Origin: an uncultured Erythrobacter sp.
GTDB lineage: Bacteria > Pseudomonadota > Alphaproteobacteria > Sphingomonadales > Sphingomonadaceae
DNA length: 64,000 bases
Assembly (NCBI GenBank): GCA_947488755.1
Contig: CANLAD010000001.1
Span: 1,192,247 to 1,256,246, forward strand
Direction: 5' to 3'
Of this stretch, positions 1 to 8,852 are shown in pieces (the stretch's first letter is position 1; each line of letters opens with the position of its first letter). The notes under the pieces were generated by a model, which saw only the letters and a program-made list of their open reading frames with translations, was not told the DNA's origin and did not search any database. Both the position numbers and the translations under genes were made by a program.

Positions 1-3000
1 TGCCGTCGTCTTCCATGAAGCTGCGTGCGTCTTCAGCCAGCGCGACCCGCCCGCTCTTGGCGTTGCGCAACAGGCGTGGGTTGGTTGCCCATTCACGCGT
101 GTCCAACACGCGCGCGAGCGGTGTGGGCTTGATCTTGCTGGTCAGGGAGAGGGTAAGGAGATGCGAGGTCGCTCCCGTGCGCTCATCAGTCCGTAAAACC
201 CGGTCTTTTTCGACGTGCGCGCTGTCGACCTGCACGGTCTCCACCCCGACATCAAGCGTGCCGGCCTCGCGTGCGGCGGCGACCCGCGCTTCGACCAGCC
301 CCAGAAACTCATCGAAGATCGCGTTTTGCATCCCGATCGGCAGCGCAAGGATGCGGTTGAGCCAGCGCTGGATCGGCGGCAGGTCCTCAACCAGCACCCC
401 ACCCTCGCCCGTGAGTTTGAGCCCCGAGCGGCTTTCAAAATCAACCAGCGTCGTGCTTGCGAGCTTGCCGCTGCTGAGCAGATGGAACCAGGTGACGAGC
501 GCGGCCCTGGCGTATTCGCTTTCGAGATTATCAGCGGGATCGAACAGGTTCTGCCCACCTGTTTGACGCTGACCGCGCGTCAGCGCGCCCAGGCTATCGA
601 GGCGGCGCGCAATCGTGCTGGTGAACCGTAGCTCGCCTTTGCAGTCCGTGGTGACCGGGCGGAAGATCGGAGTCGCGGCCTGATGCGTTCGATGCGTGCG
701 CCCCAGCCCTTGGATCGCGCGATCGGCGCGCCAGCCCGGCTCGAGCAGAAAATGCACCCGGCGCTGCTGGTTCTTGGCATCGAGGCTCGCATGATAGGAT
801 CGCCCGGTGCCGCCCGCATCGCTGAAGATGAGGATACGCTTTCGACCGTTCATGAACTGCTCGGTCTCGGATTGGTTGGTGCGCTTTGAGCGGCTTTCGA
901 GTCTTTGCGAACCATCCGATTGCGGCACAAGTCGCTTGGTGCGCCCGGTCACCTCGGCAATGCGATCAGGGCCGTAATGCTCAATCAGCCCATCGAGCGC
1001 TGGCTTGATCGACGGCATCGCACAAAGCTGTTCGACAAGCCTTGCGCGGCTTTCGAGCGCGATCTGGTTGTGGATCGGCCGGCCATCCGCGTCGAACATC
1101 GGCGTTGAGCGTTCCTTGCCGTTGTCATCGACAAAGGTCTGCATCTGCTGCGTTGGAAAGGCGCGCTCGAGATAGTCGATGACGTTTTCGCGTGGGGACA
1201 GGTCGATTTCGAGATGCGCGCGCTCTTCGGGCGACAGCGCATCCAGGCGGCGGTCGAGAATGCTCTCAGCGGTTGAGACCAGCTGTATCACCACAGACAT
1301 TTCCTCAGCCAGATGTGCGTCGACCGCGACAATCAAGCTCGGCAGCTTCATCGACAGCAGGACCTGATTGAAGAATCGCTGCTTGCAGCTTTCAAAGCGC
1401 GAGCGCGCCGCGGCCTTTGCGCCAGAATTGAGCGTCTCACCATACACATCGTCGACCACGCCGGTCGCTTCGAGCGCGGCTTCCATGTTCTGATGTATGA
1501 TCGCCCAGGCATCGGCGTAGGCGTCGTAGATGTGAGTCTGTTCGGGCGTCAGCTCGTGCTTGAGCACCTCATACTCGACTCCGGCAAAGCTTAGCGCGCG
1601 GGCCTGGTAAAGGCCGAGAGCCTTGAGATCGCGTGAGACCACTTCCATTGCGGCGATTCCCCCACCACGGATTTGGCCGATAAAGTCTTCGCGCGAGGCA
1701 AAGCCGGTTTCGGGACCCCACAGGCCCAGACGTACCGCGTAGGCGAGGTTGTTGACGTCGGACGCGCCGGTGGCCGAGGCGTAGAGGATGCGCGCCTTGG
1801 GCAGGTGGTTCTGGAGAAGCACGCCAGCGATCCCCTGCTGCGAGCCGCCTTGTTTGCCGCGCATGCCCTCGCCGCCCGCGACGCCGCCCATCTCATGGCT
1901 TTCATCAAAGGCAATCACGCCGTCAAAGTCCTCGCCCGCCCAGGCGAGCAGTTGACCGAGACGGGTAGCGTCCTGCCTCTGGCTGCGGAGGGTGGGATAA
2001 GTGACGAACAGGATGCCTTCCTTGAACGGCACCGGCTGATCGATCTTCCAGTTCGACAGCGGCTGAATGTCGGCGGGCAATCCGCCGAGCGCCTGCCAGT
2101 CGCGGCGCGCGTCTTCGAGCAGGCTTTCGTTCTTCGAGATCCAGATTGCACGGCGGCAACCGGCCAGCCAAGAATCCAGAATGCAGCCTGCGATCTGCCT
2201 TCCCTTCCCTGCCCCCGTGCCATCGCCGAGAAAGTATCCCTTGCGGTAGGTCGCGCCATCCTCGGCGAGCGTGAGGCCGACGCCTTCTTCCGAAGGCTTG
2301 AAGCGACCGGGTAAGAATTGCTGCCACGCGCTCCCAGCATAGATCACCGTCTCGAGTTGGGCTTCGGAAAGCGCTTCGCCTTCGACAAGCCGCTCGGGCA
2401 AGTTCGGAATGTAGTCAGGGATCGGCGCTGGAATGGAACCCATCGCAACCGACTCCACCAGAGGTGTGGGATGCTCTCCTGCGTCCGCAATATCGATCCG
2501 GCTCGGGCGGTAAGGCAGATAGACACCGGCTTGTCTGCCTAGGGCGCGCGGCGTCTGGAGCGTTTTGTAGTCGAGCGCTGCGACCTTAGAGGATTTGCTG
2601 TCTGGCTTGGCCCTTCCGGGACTTGGGGTACGCTGTTTGGCAGAGCGGACCGTTTTGAATAGCGAGTTGCTGGGTCTGCGCAGAGCAGCGACAGGTGGCG
2701 GAGCTGGCCTCGCTATTTTCGCTCGCGGGGCAATGTCGACGGTCTCGCAGAGCTCTGCAACCGTATCGCGGCTGATCACCGATGGCTTGATATACCCGGG
2801 GCGTTTGTCGATCACATAAAGCCGAACCGCCACGCTCGTGCCCTGCTTGCGATAGCAGGAAGCGAGCCGACACGAAGTGACCACCGTGCAGCCCTCCAAG
2901 GTCTCGTCGTAGATAGCCATCATCTTGGCCGACGTGGTGAATCCGTCGGGCATGATGGCGACGATGCGTGCGCCCGGCGCAGCCTTGGCAATCGCCGAGC

Positions 3001-3640
3001 GCAGATGCCGCACGGCTGCCTGCGGATCGATGCCCCTTCCTTTCGAGCGAACAAAGGGCGGATTCATCAGAACGAGGCTGGGTCTGAGCGTTAGTGGCAA
3101 AAGCGAGGTGAGCATGGCGCCGTCATGGCCGCTGAGTGCAGCTTCGGGGAACAGCGCGATCAGCTTGGTTCGACGGTTGTGATCGATCTCGTTGAGATGC
3201 AACGCCCCGACCGGCGGCAGCATCGAAGCGAGCATCCCGTGCCCTGCGCTTGGTTCAAGCACCACATCCTCGGCGCGCGGCTGCGCAACTTGGACCATCA
3301 GCGCCGCCAAATCGGCGGGCGTTGAGAATTGTTGCCAGCGGATCTGGTTCTCGCTGCGCACGGTCTGAGTTGGAAGGGCTTCGACAAGCTTGGAGATGCA
3401 TCCAATGTCGTCGAGCGTGCGAGGCGCTGGACTGTCCATTAGGTGCCGCACCAACCCCGCTTCCATAAGGTCATAGGCGTCACGCTGGGACCACTTGCCA
3501 TCGGCGGCATCGCCGCCATTGAGCGCCCGCATTGTCTCGAACAGGGCGGGTTTGTCGAGGGTATGAGAGGCGATACGTCCGGCGATGGTGCCGATGGCGT
3601 CGCTTAGGCTGATGCGAATGGGAGTGAAGAGATCGTTCAT
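1..3640 (-). CDS. strawberry-notch-like protein: N6-methylase-like domain fused to a helicase domain (partial, 3' end missing)
   Basis: One frame stays open from the ATG at 3640 to the window edge, giving at least 1213 residues. It is not a string of small genes. The start is preceded by AGGAG at 8 bases. The N-terminal third has a SAM-binding motif (EPSAGHG, about 129-135) and a DNA amino-methylase motif IV (MNPPF, about 192-196). A Pro/Arg/Lys-rich linker follows (about 305-355). The second part is a superfamily-2 helicase fold with Walker A GDGTGAGKGR (about 472-481), a DESH Walker B box (about 579-582), an SAT motif (about 622-624) and a QGLGRTHR motif VI (about 975). This order matches the strawberry-notch (SBNO) family of plasmids, phages and islands. 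Its biochemical role is not established; DNA processing, transfer or modification of the element is inferred. The remaining C-terminus is off the window. Confidence 0.85.
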   Translation of the reverse strand, partial: MNDLFTPIRISLSDAIGTIAGRIASHTLDKPALFETMRALNGGDAADGKWSQRDAYDLMEAGLVRHLMDSPAPRTLDDIGCISKLVEALPTQTVRSENQIRWQQFSTPADLAALMVQVAQPRAEDVVLEPSAGHGMLASMLPPVGALHLNEIDHNRRTKLIALFPEAALSGHDGAMLTSLLPLTLRPSLVLMNPPFVRSKGRGIDPQAAVRHLRSAIAKAAPGARIVAIMPDGFTTSAKMMAIYDETLEGCTVVTSCRLASCYRKQGTSVAVRLYVIDKRPGYIKPSVISRDTVAELCETVDIAPRAKIARPAPPPVAALRRPSNSLFKTVRSAKQRTPSPGRAKPDSKSSKVAALDYKTLQTPRALGRQAGVYLPYRPSRIDIADAGEHPTPLVESVAMGSIPAPIPDYIPNLPERLVEGEALSEAQLETVIYAGSAWQQFLPGRFKPSEEGVGLTLAEDGATYRKGYFLGDGTGAGKGRQIAGCILDSWLAGCRRAIWISKNESLLEDARRDWQALGGLPADIQPLSNWKIDQPVPFKEGILFVTYPTLRSQRQDATRLGQLLAWAGEDFDGVIAFDESHEMGGVAGGEGMRGKQGGSQQGIAGVLLQNHLPKARILYASATGASDVNNLAYAVRLGLWGPETGFASREDFIGQIRGGGIAAMEVVSRDLKALGLYQARALSFAGVEYEVLKHELTPEQTHIYDAYADAWAIIHQNMEAALEATGVVDDVYGETLNSGAKAAARSRFESCKQRFFNQVLLSMKLPSLIVAVDAHLAEEMSVVIQLVSTAESILDRRLDALSPEERAHLEIDLSPRENVIDYLERAFPTQQMQTFVDDNGKERSTPMFDADGRPIHNQIALESRARLVEQLCAMPSIKPALDGLIEHYGPDRIAEVTGRTKRLVPQSDGSQRLESRSKRTNQSETEQFMNGRKRILIFSDAGGTGRSYHASLDAKNQQRRVHFLLEPGWRADRAIQGLGRTHRTHQAATPIFRPVTTDCKGELRFTSTIARRLDSLGALTRGQRQTGGQNLFDPADNLESEYARAALVTWFHLLSSGKLASTTLVDFESRSGLKLTGEGGVLVEDLPPIQRWLNRILALPIGMQNAIFDEFLGLVEARVAAAREAGTLDVGVETVQVDSAHVEKDRVLRTDERTGATSHLLTLSLTSKIKPTPLARVLDTREWATNPRLLRNAKSGRVALAEDARSFMEDDG

Positions 3641-3845
3641 GGCGCTGCTCCTGCGATTGGACACAGCACCCCTTCCTCCTTCTCTTTTCAGGAGGTCAGG
3701 TACGCTCGGGCAGCCGCAGGAGAGGGCTTAAGCGGTGGGAACGTCTGGCGACTAAGCGTGAGCAGCGCAAAACAGTGCTTGTTCGCGTTTGCTGGCTTGG
3801 CTAGGATCACGATGCGATACCCAAACCACGCCGAAAGGTGTGGTG

Positions 3846-4703
3846 ATGAAGAAATTGATTTTGACCGCGCTGGTCGCTCTTTCCGGTCAGGCAGCAGGAG
3901 CGCAGGAAGCTAGGCTTGAGCGGTACACGCTGCAAGAGCCTGCATCTTTCCGTTTGCTTGTACCCGGACAAGCGCCAAATCCAGAGACCGATGAAAGTCC
4001 GACGATCGCGGACGCGCAGTCCCCATCTTCGAGCGATCCGAATGAATTGACATCCATCGATTTAGGCACCCTGCCGGTGCGCCCCTATGTGCCAGCGTGG
4101 ATGAGAGGAAGTCGCTCAGCGTTCGAGGCGAAAAGATCGGCTACACTGGCGCATGTACCCATTCCTGACTGCCTTACACATGGCTACTTTCCGCGGTTCG
4201 ATATCTCCGAAGAAGCGGAGGCGCGCCGACGCTTGTATTTCGATCACATCGTCAAAGCCGCCTGCGAGGCCGGCGTCCCGGTTCCCTTGTTCGATGCTCT
4301 GGTATCGCAGGAAAGCCGGTATCGACCCTTTGCCAAAAGTTATGCCGGTGCAATGGGCATGGCGCAGCTGATGCCCGGAACAGCGCGATATCTCGATGTG
4401 TCCAATCCCTGGGACCCGCTGGAAAACCTGCGCGGAGGGGCGCGATATCTACGCGAGCAGCTCGACCGCTATGGCTCGTGGGATTTGGCTCTCGCGGCCT
4501 ACAACTCTGGACCAGGGCGGGTCGACAAGTATGGCGGCATTCCGCCGTTCCGTGAAACCCGGAACTATGTCCGCGCGATACTCGCAAGTCTTAGAGGCAC
4601 CAATTCTCGTTTCGCAGCTCTAGGGTCAAATGAACTCCGGAACCCGTCTCGGAGAGCTCAACTGGCGTTCTTTGCGGTTCCAACAGAGACCCCGGCAGAT
4701 TGA
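3846..4703 (+). CDS. lytic transglycosylase (SLT domain)
   Basis: A 285-residue secreted protein. The ATG at 3846 is chosen because it begins a clear signal peptide (Lys-Lys, hydrophobic core, cleavage near AGAQ), whereas an in-frame TTG at 3789 would put 19 polar residues in front. The C-terminal half is a goose-lysozyme-like SLT domain. It shows SQESRYRPFA with the catalytic Glu, then GAMGMAQLMPGTA, and AAYNSGPGRV near the end, all hallmark SLT motifs. Such enzymes cut peptidoglycan glycan strands between MurNAc and GlcNAc, forming 1,6-anhydroMurNAc. In a mobile element the usual role is VirB1-like, opening the wall for a conjugation channel. That role is inferred from context. The gene is divergent from the strawberry-notch gene. 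Confidence 0.85.
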   Translation: MKKLILTALVALSGQAAGAQEARLERYTLQEPASFRLLVPGQAPNPETDESPTIADAQSPSSSDPNELTSIDLGTLPVRPYVPAWMRGSRSAFEAKRSATLAHVPIPDCLTHGYFPRFDISEEAEARRRLYFDHIVKAACEAGVPVPLFDALVSQESRYRPFAKSYAGAMGMAQLMPGTARYLDVSNPWDPLENLRGGARYLREQLDRYGSWDLALAAYNSGPGRVDKYGGIPPFRETRNYVRAILASLRGTNSRFAALGSNELRNPSRRAQLAFFAVPTETPAD

Positions 4704-4756
4704 GAACCGCCGGTATTGGGAAAGCATGACAGGCACACACTTCCCCTTATTGGACG

Positions 4757-5605
4757 TCAAGTGCGCTCGCAAAGTCGCTCATTCATCGCTGCCCAGTCCT
4801 TGAAGGGTCGGGGATAGCGGGTATCAATCGCGAGGCCTGGCCGATAATAGGCGGCTTCGGCTTTTCGCGCCGCGCGCCGCCCTGCCCTGTCATGGTCTGG
4901 CGCCAGTATGAGCTGATCGATGTCGTCGGGAAGCCTAAGGAGCGGCAGGCGTTCTCCGCCCAGCGCAGCCCAGCAAGTGATGCCGGTTAGCTTCGCAAAC
5001 GCGGCGGCGTCCTCGAAACCTTCGGCGAGCGCCAGCGTCTGTGCTGAGCCCTCTGCCCGCCAAGCCGCTCTCCCCGGGCTGCCCAGCAGCATCTTGCCGG
5101 TGCTCCGCGCTGTATCGGCATCAAGGAAGATGCGCTGAACAGCCTTGAGTTCATCCCCCTCCCGTAAAGCGATTAGCAGCGCTGGAAGGTAGCGCGTGCG
5201 CGGCTTGGGTCCGAGCGGACAGCGTAGATGGAAACGGATGTCGGGAAGGTCAGTCGGAAGATGGCGCGCGGTGAGATATCGAACACCTAGCGTGCCTAAG
5301 ACGGGGACACCGCTGTCCCAAAGGCGGCGGGGATCGCCGCGAGATTGGGTAAAGTAGCTATTTGAATTCGGCACATTGGGACGGCCACCCGCAGGCAAGC
5401 GCGCAATCTCGCGCAGCACATCTTTAGGTTCACAACCGGCGAAGCAATGAACCAGAAGGCCTTTGTCGCCTTGCCGGATCGATAAAGAGGGCCTGCGATC
5501 ATCATGCGCTGGACAATGGCATATCGCGTAAGCGCCGTGCCATTGGCCGCGCAGCGCAGCGACGATGTCCATGGAGTTCTGGGTTGGGCGCTTCGCGACA
5601 TACAT
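4757..5605 (-). CDS. CHC2 zinc-finger / Toprim domain protein (primase-like)
   Basis: 282 residues. The start at 5605 is supported by AGGAG at 6 bases. The N-terminus has a CHC2-type zinc ribbon with likely ligands C31, H34, C54 and C58 (CPAH then CFAGC), as in DnaG-like primases. The C-terminal half carries a Toprim core: AEGFEDA supplies the acidic glutamate and APDHDRAG the DxD metal site. No separate helicase domain is visible, so it resembles the short primase-like Toprim proteins of plasmids and integrative elements rather than chromosomal DnaG. It probably primes DNA synthesis for replication or transfer of the element (inferred). It lies in the same orientation as the regulator and integrase genes. 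Confidence 0.8.
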   Translation of the reverse strand: MYVAKRPTQNSMDIVAALRGQWHGAYAICHCPAHDDRRPSLSIRQGDKGLLVHCFAGCEPKDVLREIARLPAGGRPNVPNSNSYFTQSRGDPRRLWDSGVPVLGTLGVRYLTARHLPTDLPDIRFHLRCPLGPKPRTRYLPALLIALREGDELKAVQRIFLDADTARSTGKMLLGSPGRAAWRAEGSAQTLALAEGFEDAAAFAKLTGITCWAALGGERLPLLRLPDDIDQLILAPDHDRAGRRAARKAEAAYYRPGLAIDTRYPRPFKDWAAMNERLCERT

Positions 5606-5830
5606 AGGCCGCTCCTTTGATCGCCTTTCGCTTCCCTCTCTTCTTTCCCCTCAATCCTGGCTTCTCCACTGGTAAGGGGATTGGTTGAGCGGACAAGCCG
5701 TCTCCAGCCAATAAGCGAAGGTCTACCTTATTATCTGGGCGAGACCAGAAGTGGACAGTGTGCAGCTGGCACGAGTCGTTATGGAGCGAGACCTAAACTC
5801 TTCGTGTCCCAACCATCGCGGGATCTGTGC

Positions 5831-6070
5831 TTATGAACGCCCATCATCGATAACCCGGTTCACCCATTCATCGATTTCTGACTCGACCCAGACTGAGCAC
5901 CTAGGACCAAGCGATCGCGGTTTGGGAAACGCACCTTCTCTAACGCGCTCGTACACCGCGGTTCGCCGAAGACCAACCCGATCCATCACCTCAGGTAAGC
6001 GAATAAGCCGGGGCGGTCTGACGCGTTCAGGATTGTCCGATGAACTGCTATTAAGACTGTGATCATGCAT
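5831..6070 (-). CDS. AlpA-family helix-turn-helix regulator / excisionase-like protein
   Basis: 79 residues. The sequence PPRLIRLPEVMDRVGLRRTA followed by VYERVREGAFPKP is the standard AlpA (MerR-like winged helix) pattern, with a C-terminal SEIDEWVNRVI helix. The ATG at 6070 is chosen because the family begins shortly before the LIRLPEV block. An upstream in-frame ATG at 6292 would add 74 residues that overlap the 95-residue gene in another frame. AlpA proteins next to P4-type integrases usually regulate integrase expression or act in excision. The start codon overlaps the end of the upstream gene by 8 bases, so the two are probably translated together. Confidence 0.82.
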   Translation of the reverse strand: MHDHSLNSSSSDNPERVRPPRLIRLPEVMDRVGLRRTAVYERVREGAFPKPRSLGPRCSVWVESEIDEWVNRVIDDGRS

Positions 6071-6350
6071 GACATTCACGTACGTTCGACCAGGCCAGAT
6101 TTGCAGGTGCATTGACGTCCTCAGGACATTGGCGCTCGACCGGAAGCCAAAGCGCAAATTGCGTATGCTGAAGGATCGTGAGGGCGCGTTCGGCGTTGAG
6201 CGCGATAATAAGCTTACGCAAACGCAGGTCAGAACCCACGGAAATCCGGTTTGCTTCGGAGCGAGAAACGCCAGGATTGGCGAGCTTGCCAATCCTATCG
6301 ACTGTCTGCGGGCCTAAGTTAACCGCGAGACTTTTCAATCTGGTAACCAT
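6063..6350 (-). CDS. small hypothetical protein, possible ribbon-helix-helix DNA binder
   Basis: 95 residues. A good ribosome site (AGGAG, 6 bases before the ATG at 6350) and an 8-base overlap with the AlpA-type gene support a real gene. The N-terminal part (about 5-45) has a short strand-like stretch followed by two helices containing SRSEAN, which vaguely resembles ribbon-helix-helix repressors. That is only a pattern impression, and no family is recognised for the C-terminal part. Its position between integrase and AlpA suggests a role in control of the element (inferred). Confidence 0.55.
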   Translation of the reverse strand: MVTRLKSLAVNLGPQTVDRIGKLANPGVSRSEANRISVGSDLRLRKLIIALNAERALTILQHTQFALWLPVERQCPEDVNAPANLAWSNVRECHA

Positions 6351-6676
6351 ACATGACTCCTAAAATCGTGCATGGCTTGGATATCGCATTAGCAACATAC
6401 CGCGACAAATCCTAATTGGAAGCGATTTTCATCCCGAAGCCCGCTACAGCTCGAAAGTAGAAGTAGAGATTATCTTACGTTGTTGTTTCATAAGTGTTTT
6501 TGGCCGCATTAAACCTCAGCTAGACCGCATCGAGTGTCCATGCCACACACGAACTTGGATTTATTAACTCTTTCGCCAAGGGCTATTAGTCATTTGAAAA
6601 CAAGTTGGAGCCGATGAAACGGCGCAGATTGTACGACGTAAGATCTTTGGTCCTGTCTCAAACTCGCAAGCTTAAG
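6351..6676. other. AT-rich intergenic region between integrase and control genes
   Basis: 326 bases with clearly lower GC than the surroundings. No convincing gene is seen. A 38-codon frame at 6614-6730 overlaps the integrase end and lacks support. The stretch must hold the promoter of the 95-residue/AlpA pair, and could hold binding sites for the integrase or excisionase, but no specific operator was identified. Confidence 0.5.
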
Positions 6677-7945
6677 CTACACGAGCGCCAATTGTTCTGC
6701 GATTCGGCTTTTGTCGTCGGCTACGCATAATCTCTCTCGATCAAGAAAGTCCGCCCAGTCTTGGAGCATGGATCGTCGAGGAGCGAGATACTCAGCTGCA
6801 TTGTAAGCCCCGCGCACTTGGTTTTCTTCACTATGCGCTAGCTGCAGTTCGACCCAATCCGCATGGTATCGGCGCATCCAAACGGCAGGCTTACCCGATT
6901 GGACCATTTGCTCGTTTGCCCATGTGCTAGCCAACCCCCTGAATCCATGAACGGTCTGCCTTGAGTGAAAGCCGAGGCGGTAGAGAGCATAGATCATGGT
7001 GTTTTCCGATAGGGGTTGATTGGGCTTTATTCCTGGAAACACATACTCACCTTCAGTTAGCGCAATCAGCCTTGCAGCGATTTTTGCGGCTTGCCTCGAC
7101 AATGGCACGAGATGCTCGCGGCCCATCTTCATCCGGTTGGCACCAATTCGCCAGACCGGCGATGGTCCACCCAGACCTTCAAATTCATCCTTCTTGGCAA
7201 AACGCAGCTCCTTGGTCCTGACCCAAGTGAGCAACGCAAACATCAGAGCGGCCTTGGTGATTTCCGACCGACGCTGCCCCTCCTCTGAATAGTGATAAAT
7301 TCTTGAGACAAGCTCAGGGAGCTGTGCAAGAGGCAGCTTCGCCATGTGTTTAACTCGCGGTCGCGGCTTTAGAGCGCCACGAAGATGAGCGGTCGGATCA
7401 CTGCTGCACATGCCGCTCGCAATGGCGAACTGATAAATCTGGCCGATACTCTGCTTGGCGCGTCGGCTTATGTCGAGCGCACCGCGATCCTCGATCTTCC
7501 TAATGACGCTCAAGACGACCGGCGGCGAGATATCCTCCAGCATCATATGACCGAGGGTGGGAAAGACATCGCGTTCCAAACGTGACCAGACTCGTTTTGC
7601 ATGTGCAGGATCAAGACTGCATTCTCGGTTGCGGTGCCATAGCGTGGCTGCACTCTTCAGTGTCTCGCCATCACGGGCGTCCTGTCCTAGCCTAACGAAC
7701 ATCGGGTCTTCGCCCTTAGCCAGCGTACCTTTCGCAATCGCACGCAGTTCTCTCGCCGCAGAAATTCCGATGTCGGGATATGCACCGAAGGAAAGCAGTT
7801 TTTCCTTTCCCATGAATCGATATTTCAGACGCCAGAGTTTCGATCCATTCGGTTTGACGAAGAGGAAAAGCCCCTCCCCGTCCGCGAGCTTGTAAGGGCG
7901 GTCTTTTGCCCGGGCATTCTTGATCTGGATTTCCTTCAAAGCCAT
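6677..7945 (-). CDS. P4-type tyrosine site-specific integrase
   Basis: 422 residues. The N-terminus (MALKEIQIKNARAKDRPYKL, then ADGEGLFLFVKPNG) is the DUF4102 arm-binding domain of P4-like integrases. A SAM-like core-binding domain follows, then the catalytic domain with Arg in TWVRTKELR, HGFRG as the HxxR box, and LAHSEENQVRGAYN carrying the second His and the nucleophilic Tyr. The start is set at 7945, where the family begins; the frame is open upstream to 8035 without family similarity. These enzymes typically recombine an element into the 3' end of a tRNA gene, which fits the tRNA-Met 180 bases upstream. All catalytic residues appear intact, so the integrase may be functional. Confidence 0.93.
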   Translation of the reverse strand: MALKEIQIKNARAKDRPYKLADGEGLFLFVKPNGSKLWRLKYRFMGKEKLLSFGAYPDIGISAARELRAIAKGTLAKGEDPMFVRLGQDARDGETLKSAATLWHRNRECSLDPAHAKRVWSRLERDVFPTLGHMMLEDISPPVVLSVIRKIEDRGALDISRRAKQSIGQIYQFAIASGMCSSDPTAHLRGALKPRPRVKHMAKLPLAQLPELVSRIYHYSEEGQRRSEITKAALMFALLTWVRTKELRFAKKDEFEGLGGPSPVWRIGANRMKMGREHLVPLSRQAAKIAARLIALTEGEYVFPGIKPNQPLSENTMIYALYRLGFHSRQTVHGFRGLASTWANEQMVQSGKPAVWMRRYHADWVELQLAHSEENQVRGAYNAAEYLAPRRSMLQDWADFLDRERLCVADDKSRIAEQLALV

Positions 7946-8123
7946 TGGGGGTATCGCTCCATTTGCTGACCCCGGAAAAGTACCCCCAAAATACCCCCAC
8001 ACCAAATCCGACTGCACGCGAATGCAAGCGAACACACGCGGACCGAACCCAGAGATAGGCTACTGATTCGCTTCAATTTTTTGGACTTTTCCGAATGACC
8101 ACGAACCCATGAGGATTCGGGAA

Positions 8124-8200
8124 TGGTAGCGGAGGAGGGACTTGAACCCCCGACACGCGGATTATGATTCCGCTGCTCTAACCACCTGAGCTACTCCGCC
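8124..8200 (-). tRNA. tRNA-Met (anticodon CAT)
   Basis: A cloverleaf of 77 bases including an encoded CCA. The 7-bp acceptor stem (GGCGGAG with CTCCGCT, first pair G-U), the D arm, the anticodon stem GCGGA/TCCGC around the loop ATCATAA, and the T arm with TTCAAGT are all intact. The first pair is not a C-A mismatch, so this reads as elongator Met rather than initiator. A tRNA-Ile2 with modified CAT is a less likely alternative. Its 3' end faces the integrase gene, so it is the probable attachment site. Confidence 0.95.
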
Positions 8201-8312
8201 ACTCAAGGGCGCATTTGGCGCACCTGCGTTCGGCTCGCAAGGGAATAAAGACCACATACGCAGCCTGCCTCCTCACAGCGAGCAGCGCGTTTAGGGTGCG
8301 GCCTCGCAACGG

Positions 8313-8852
8313 TCAACCTCGATCAGGCCTCGCTTTGCCCCGAAAGCGATGATCGCGCAATTTGGTCCATGGCCCGCCTTCATAAAGGTGCAGTTCGAGA
8401 CCGGGAAAGGCAAACGCCTCCCGCTCGATCCATGGCTGCATCTGTGGCTCCAGCGAAGCCTGCAAGGCCTTTGCATCGTCCTTAGAAACCTTGTTCTGGA
8501 CGGTGATGTGGAGGCGCGGCGTGTGCTTGTCCTGATCGGTCAGGCTCCCGTGAAACCGATCGGCAATCATTTCGCGAATGCCCATCAATTCGCGTGATTC
8601 CAGCCGGATGGCCGTGCCCCTGCCCATGTCCATCAGTCCGGTGACCCGCCCCACCGGCGGTGCGAATTCGGCGGCCACCTGTGGAAGAAAGCTCGCCAGT
8701 TCCTCACGCAGGGAAGGCGCGAAGGCATGGAATAGCGTCACGTGAGCGTGAAGGAAGTTGCGCTCGGGCGGGAAATGCGCACGCCGCAGACCTTCGGCCC
8801 ATCCGCGCAATGGCTCGGGTATGGTGGCGGTTAGGATGAAGGGCTGACCCAT
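8313..8852 (-). CDS. 2H phosphoesterase / 2'-5' RNA ligase family protein
   Basis: 179 residues from the ATG at 8852, which overlaps the stop codon of mltG (TGATG). A longer frame from 8891 would overlap mltG coding sequence. Two HxT/S motifs typical of the 2H superfamily are present: HAHVTLFH (about residues 35-42) and RLHITVQN (about 113-120). Family members include LigT and cyclic phosphodiesterases that act on 2'-5' or 2',3'-cyclic RNA phosphates; the substrate here cannot be told. It is the last gene of an apparent fabF-mltG-2H group on the minus strand. Confidence 0.8.
   Translation of the reverse strand: MGQPFILTATIPEPLRGWAEGLRRAHFPPERNFLHAHVTLFHAFAPSLREELASFLPQVAAEFAPPVGRVTGLMDMGRGTAIRLESRELMGIREMIADRFHGSLTDQDKHTPRLHITVQNKVSKDDAKALQASLEPQMQPWIEREAFAFPGLELHLYEGGPWTKLRDHRFRGKARPDRG

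Larger units (their letters stand above)
1..8124. mobile_element. integrated mobile element inserted at tRNA-Met, one end only
   Basis: A P4-type tyrosine integrase gene lies just inside the 3' end of a tRNA-Met gene. It is followed inward by an AlpA-type regulator, a Toprim primase-like protein, a lytic transglycosylase and a strawberry-notch type methylase/helicase protein. This gene set is typical of integrative and mobilisable elements or conjugative islands in sphingomonads. The right border should fall within the tRNA 3' end or the bases just after it (8036-8150). The left border and any conjugation genes lie outside the window, and no second copy of the tRNA 3' end was noticed inside it. 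Ordinary core genes begin on the other side of the tRNA. The island assignment is an inference from gene content and integrase position. Confidence 0.78.

Noticed and set aside
142..2873. a series of short minus- and plus-strand frames that could suggest a broken or multi-gene region
   Set aside because: One minus-strand frame is continuously open from 3640 to the window edge with ordered methylase and helicase motifs, so the short frames are shadows and no frameshift is present.
6614..6730. 38-codon plus-strand frame beside the integrase
   Set aside because: It overlaps the integrase 3' end and has no supporting evidence beyond an ATG and a stop.
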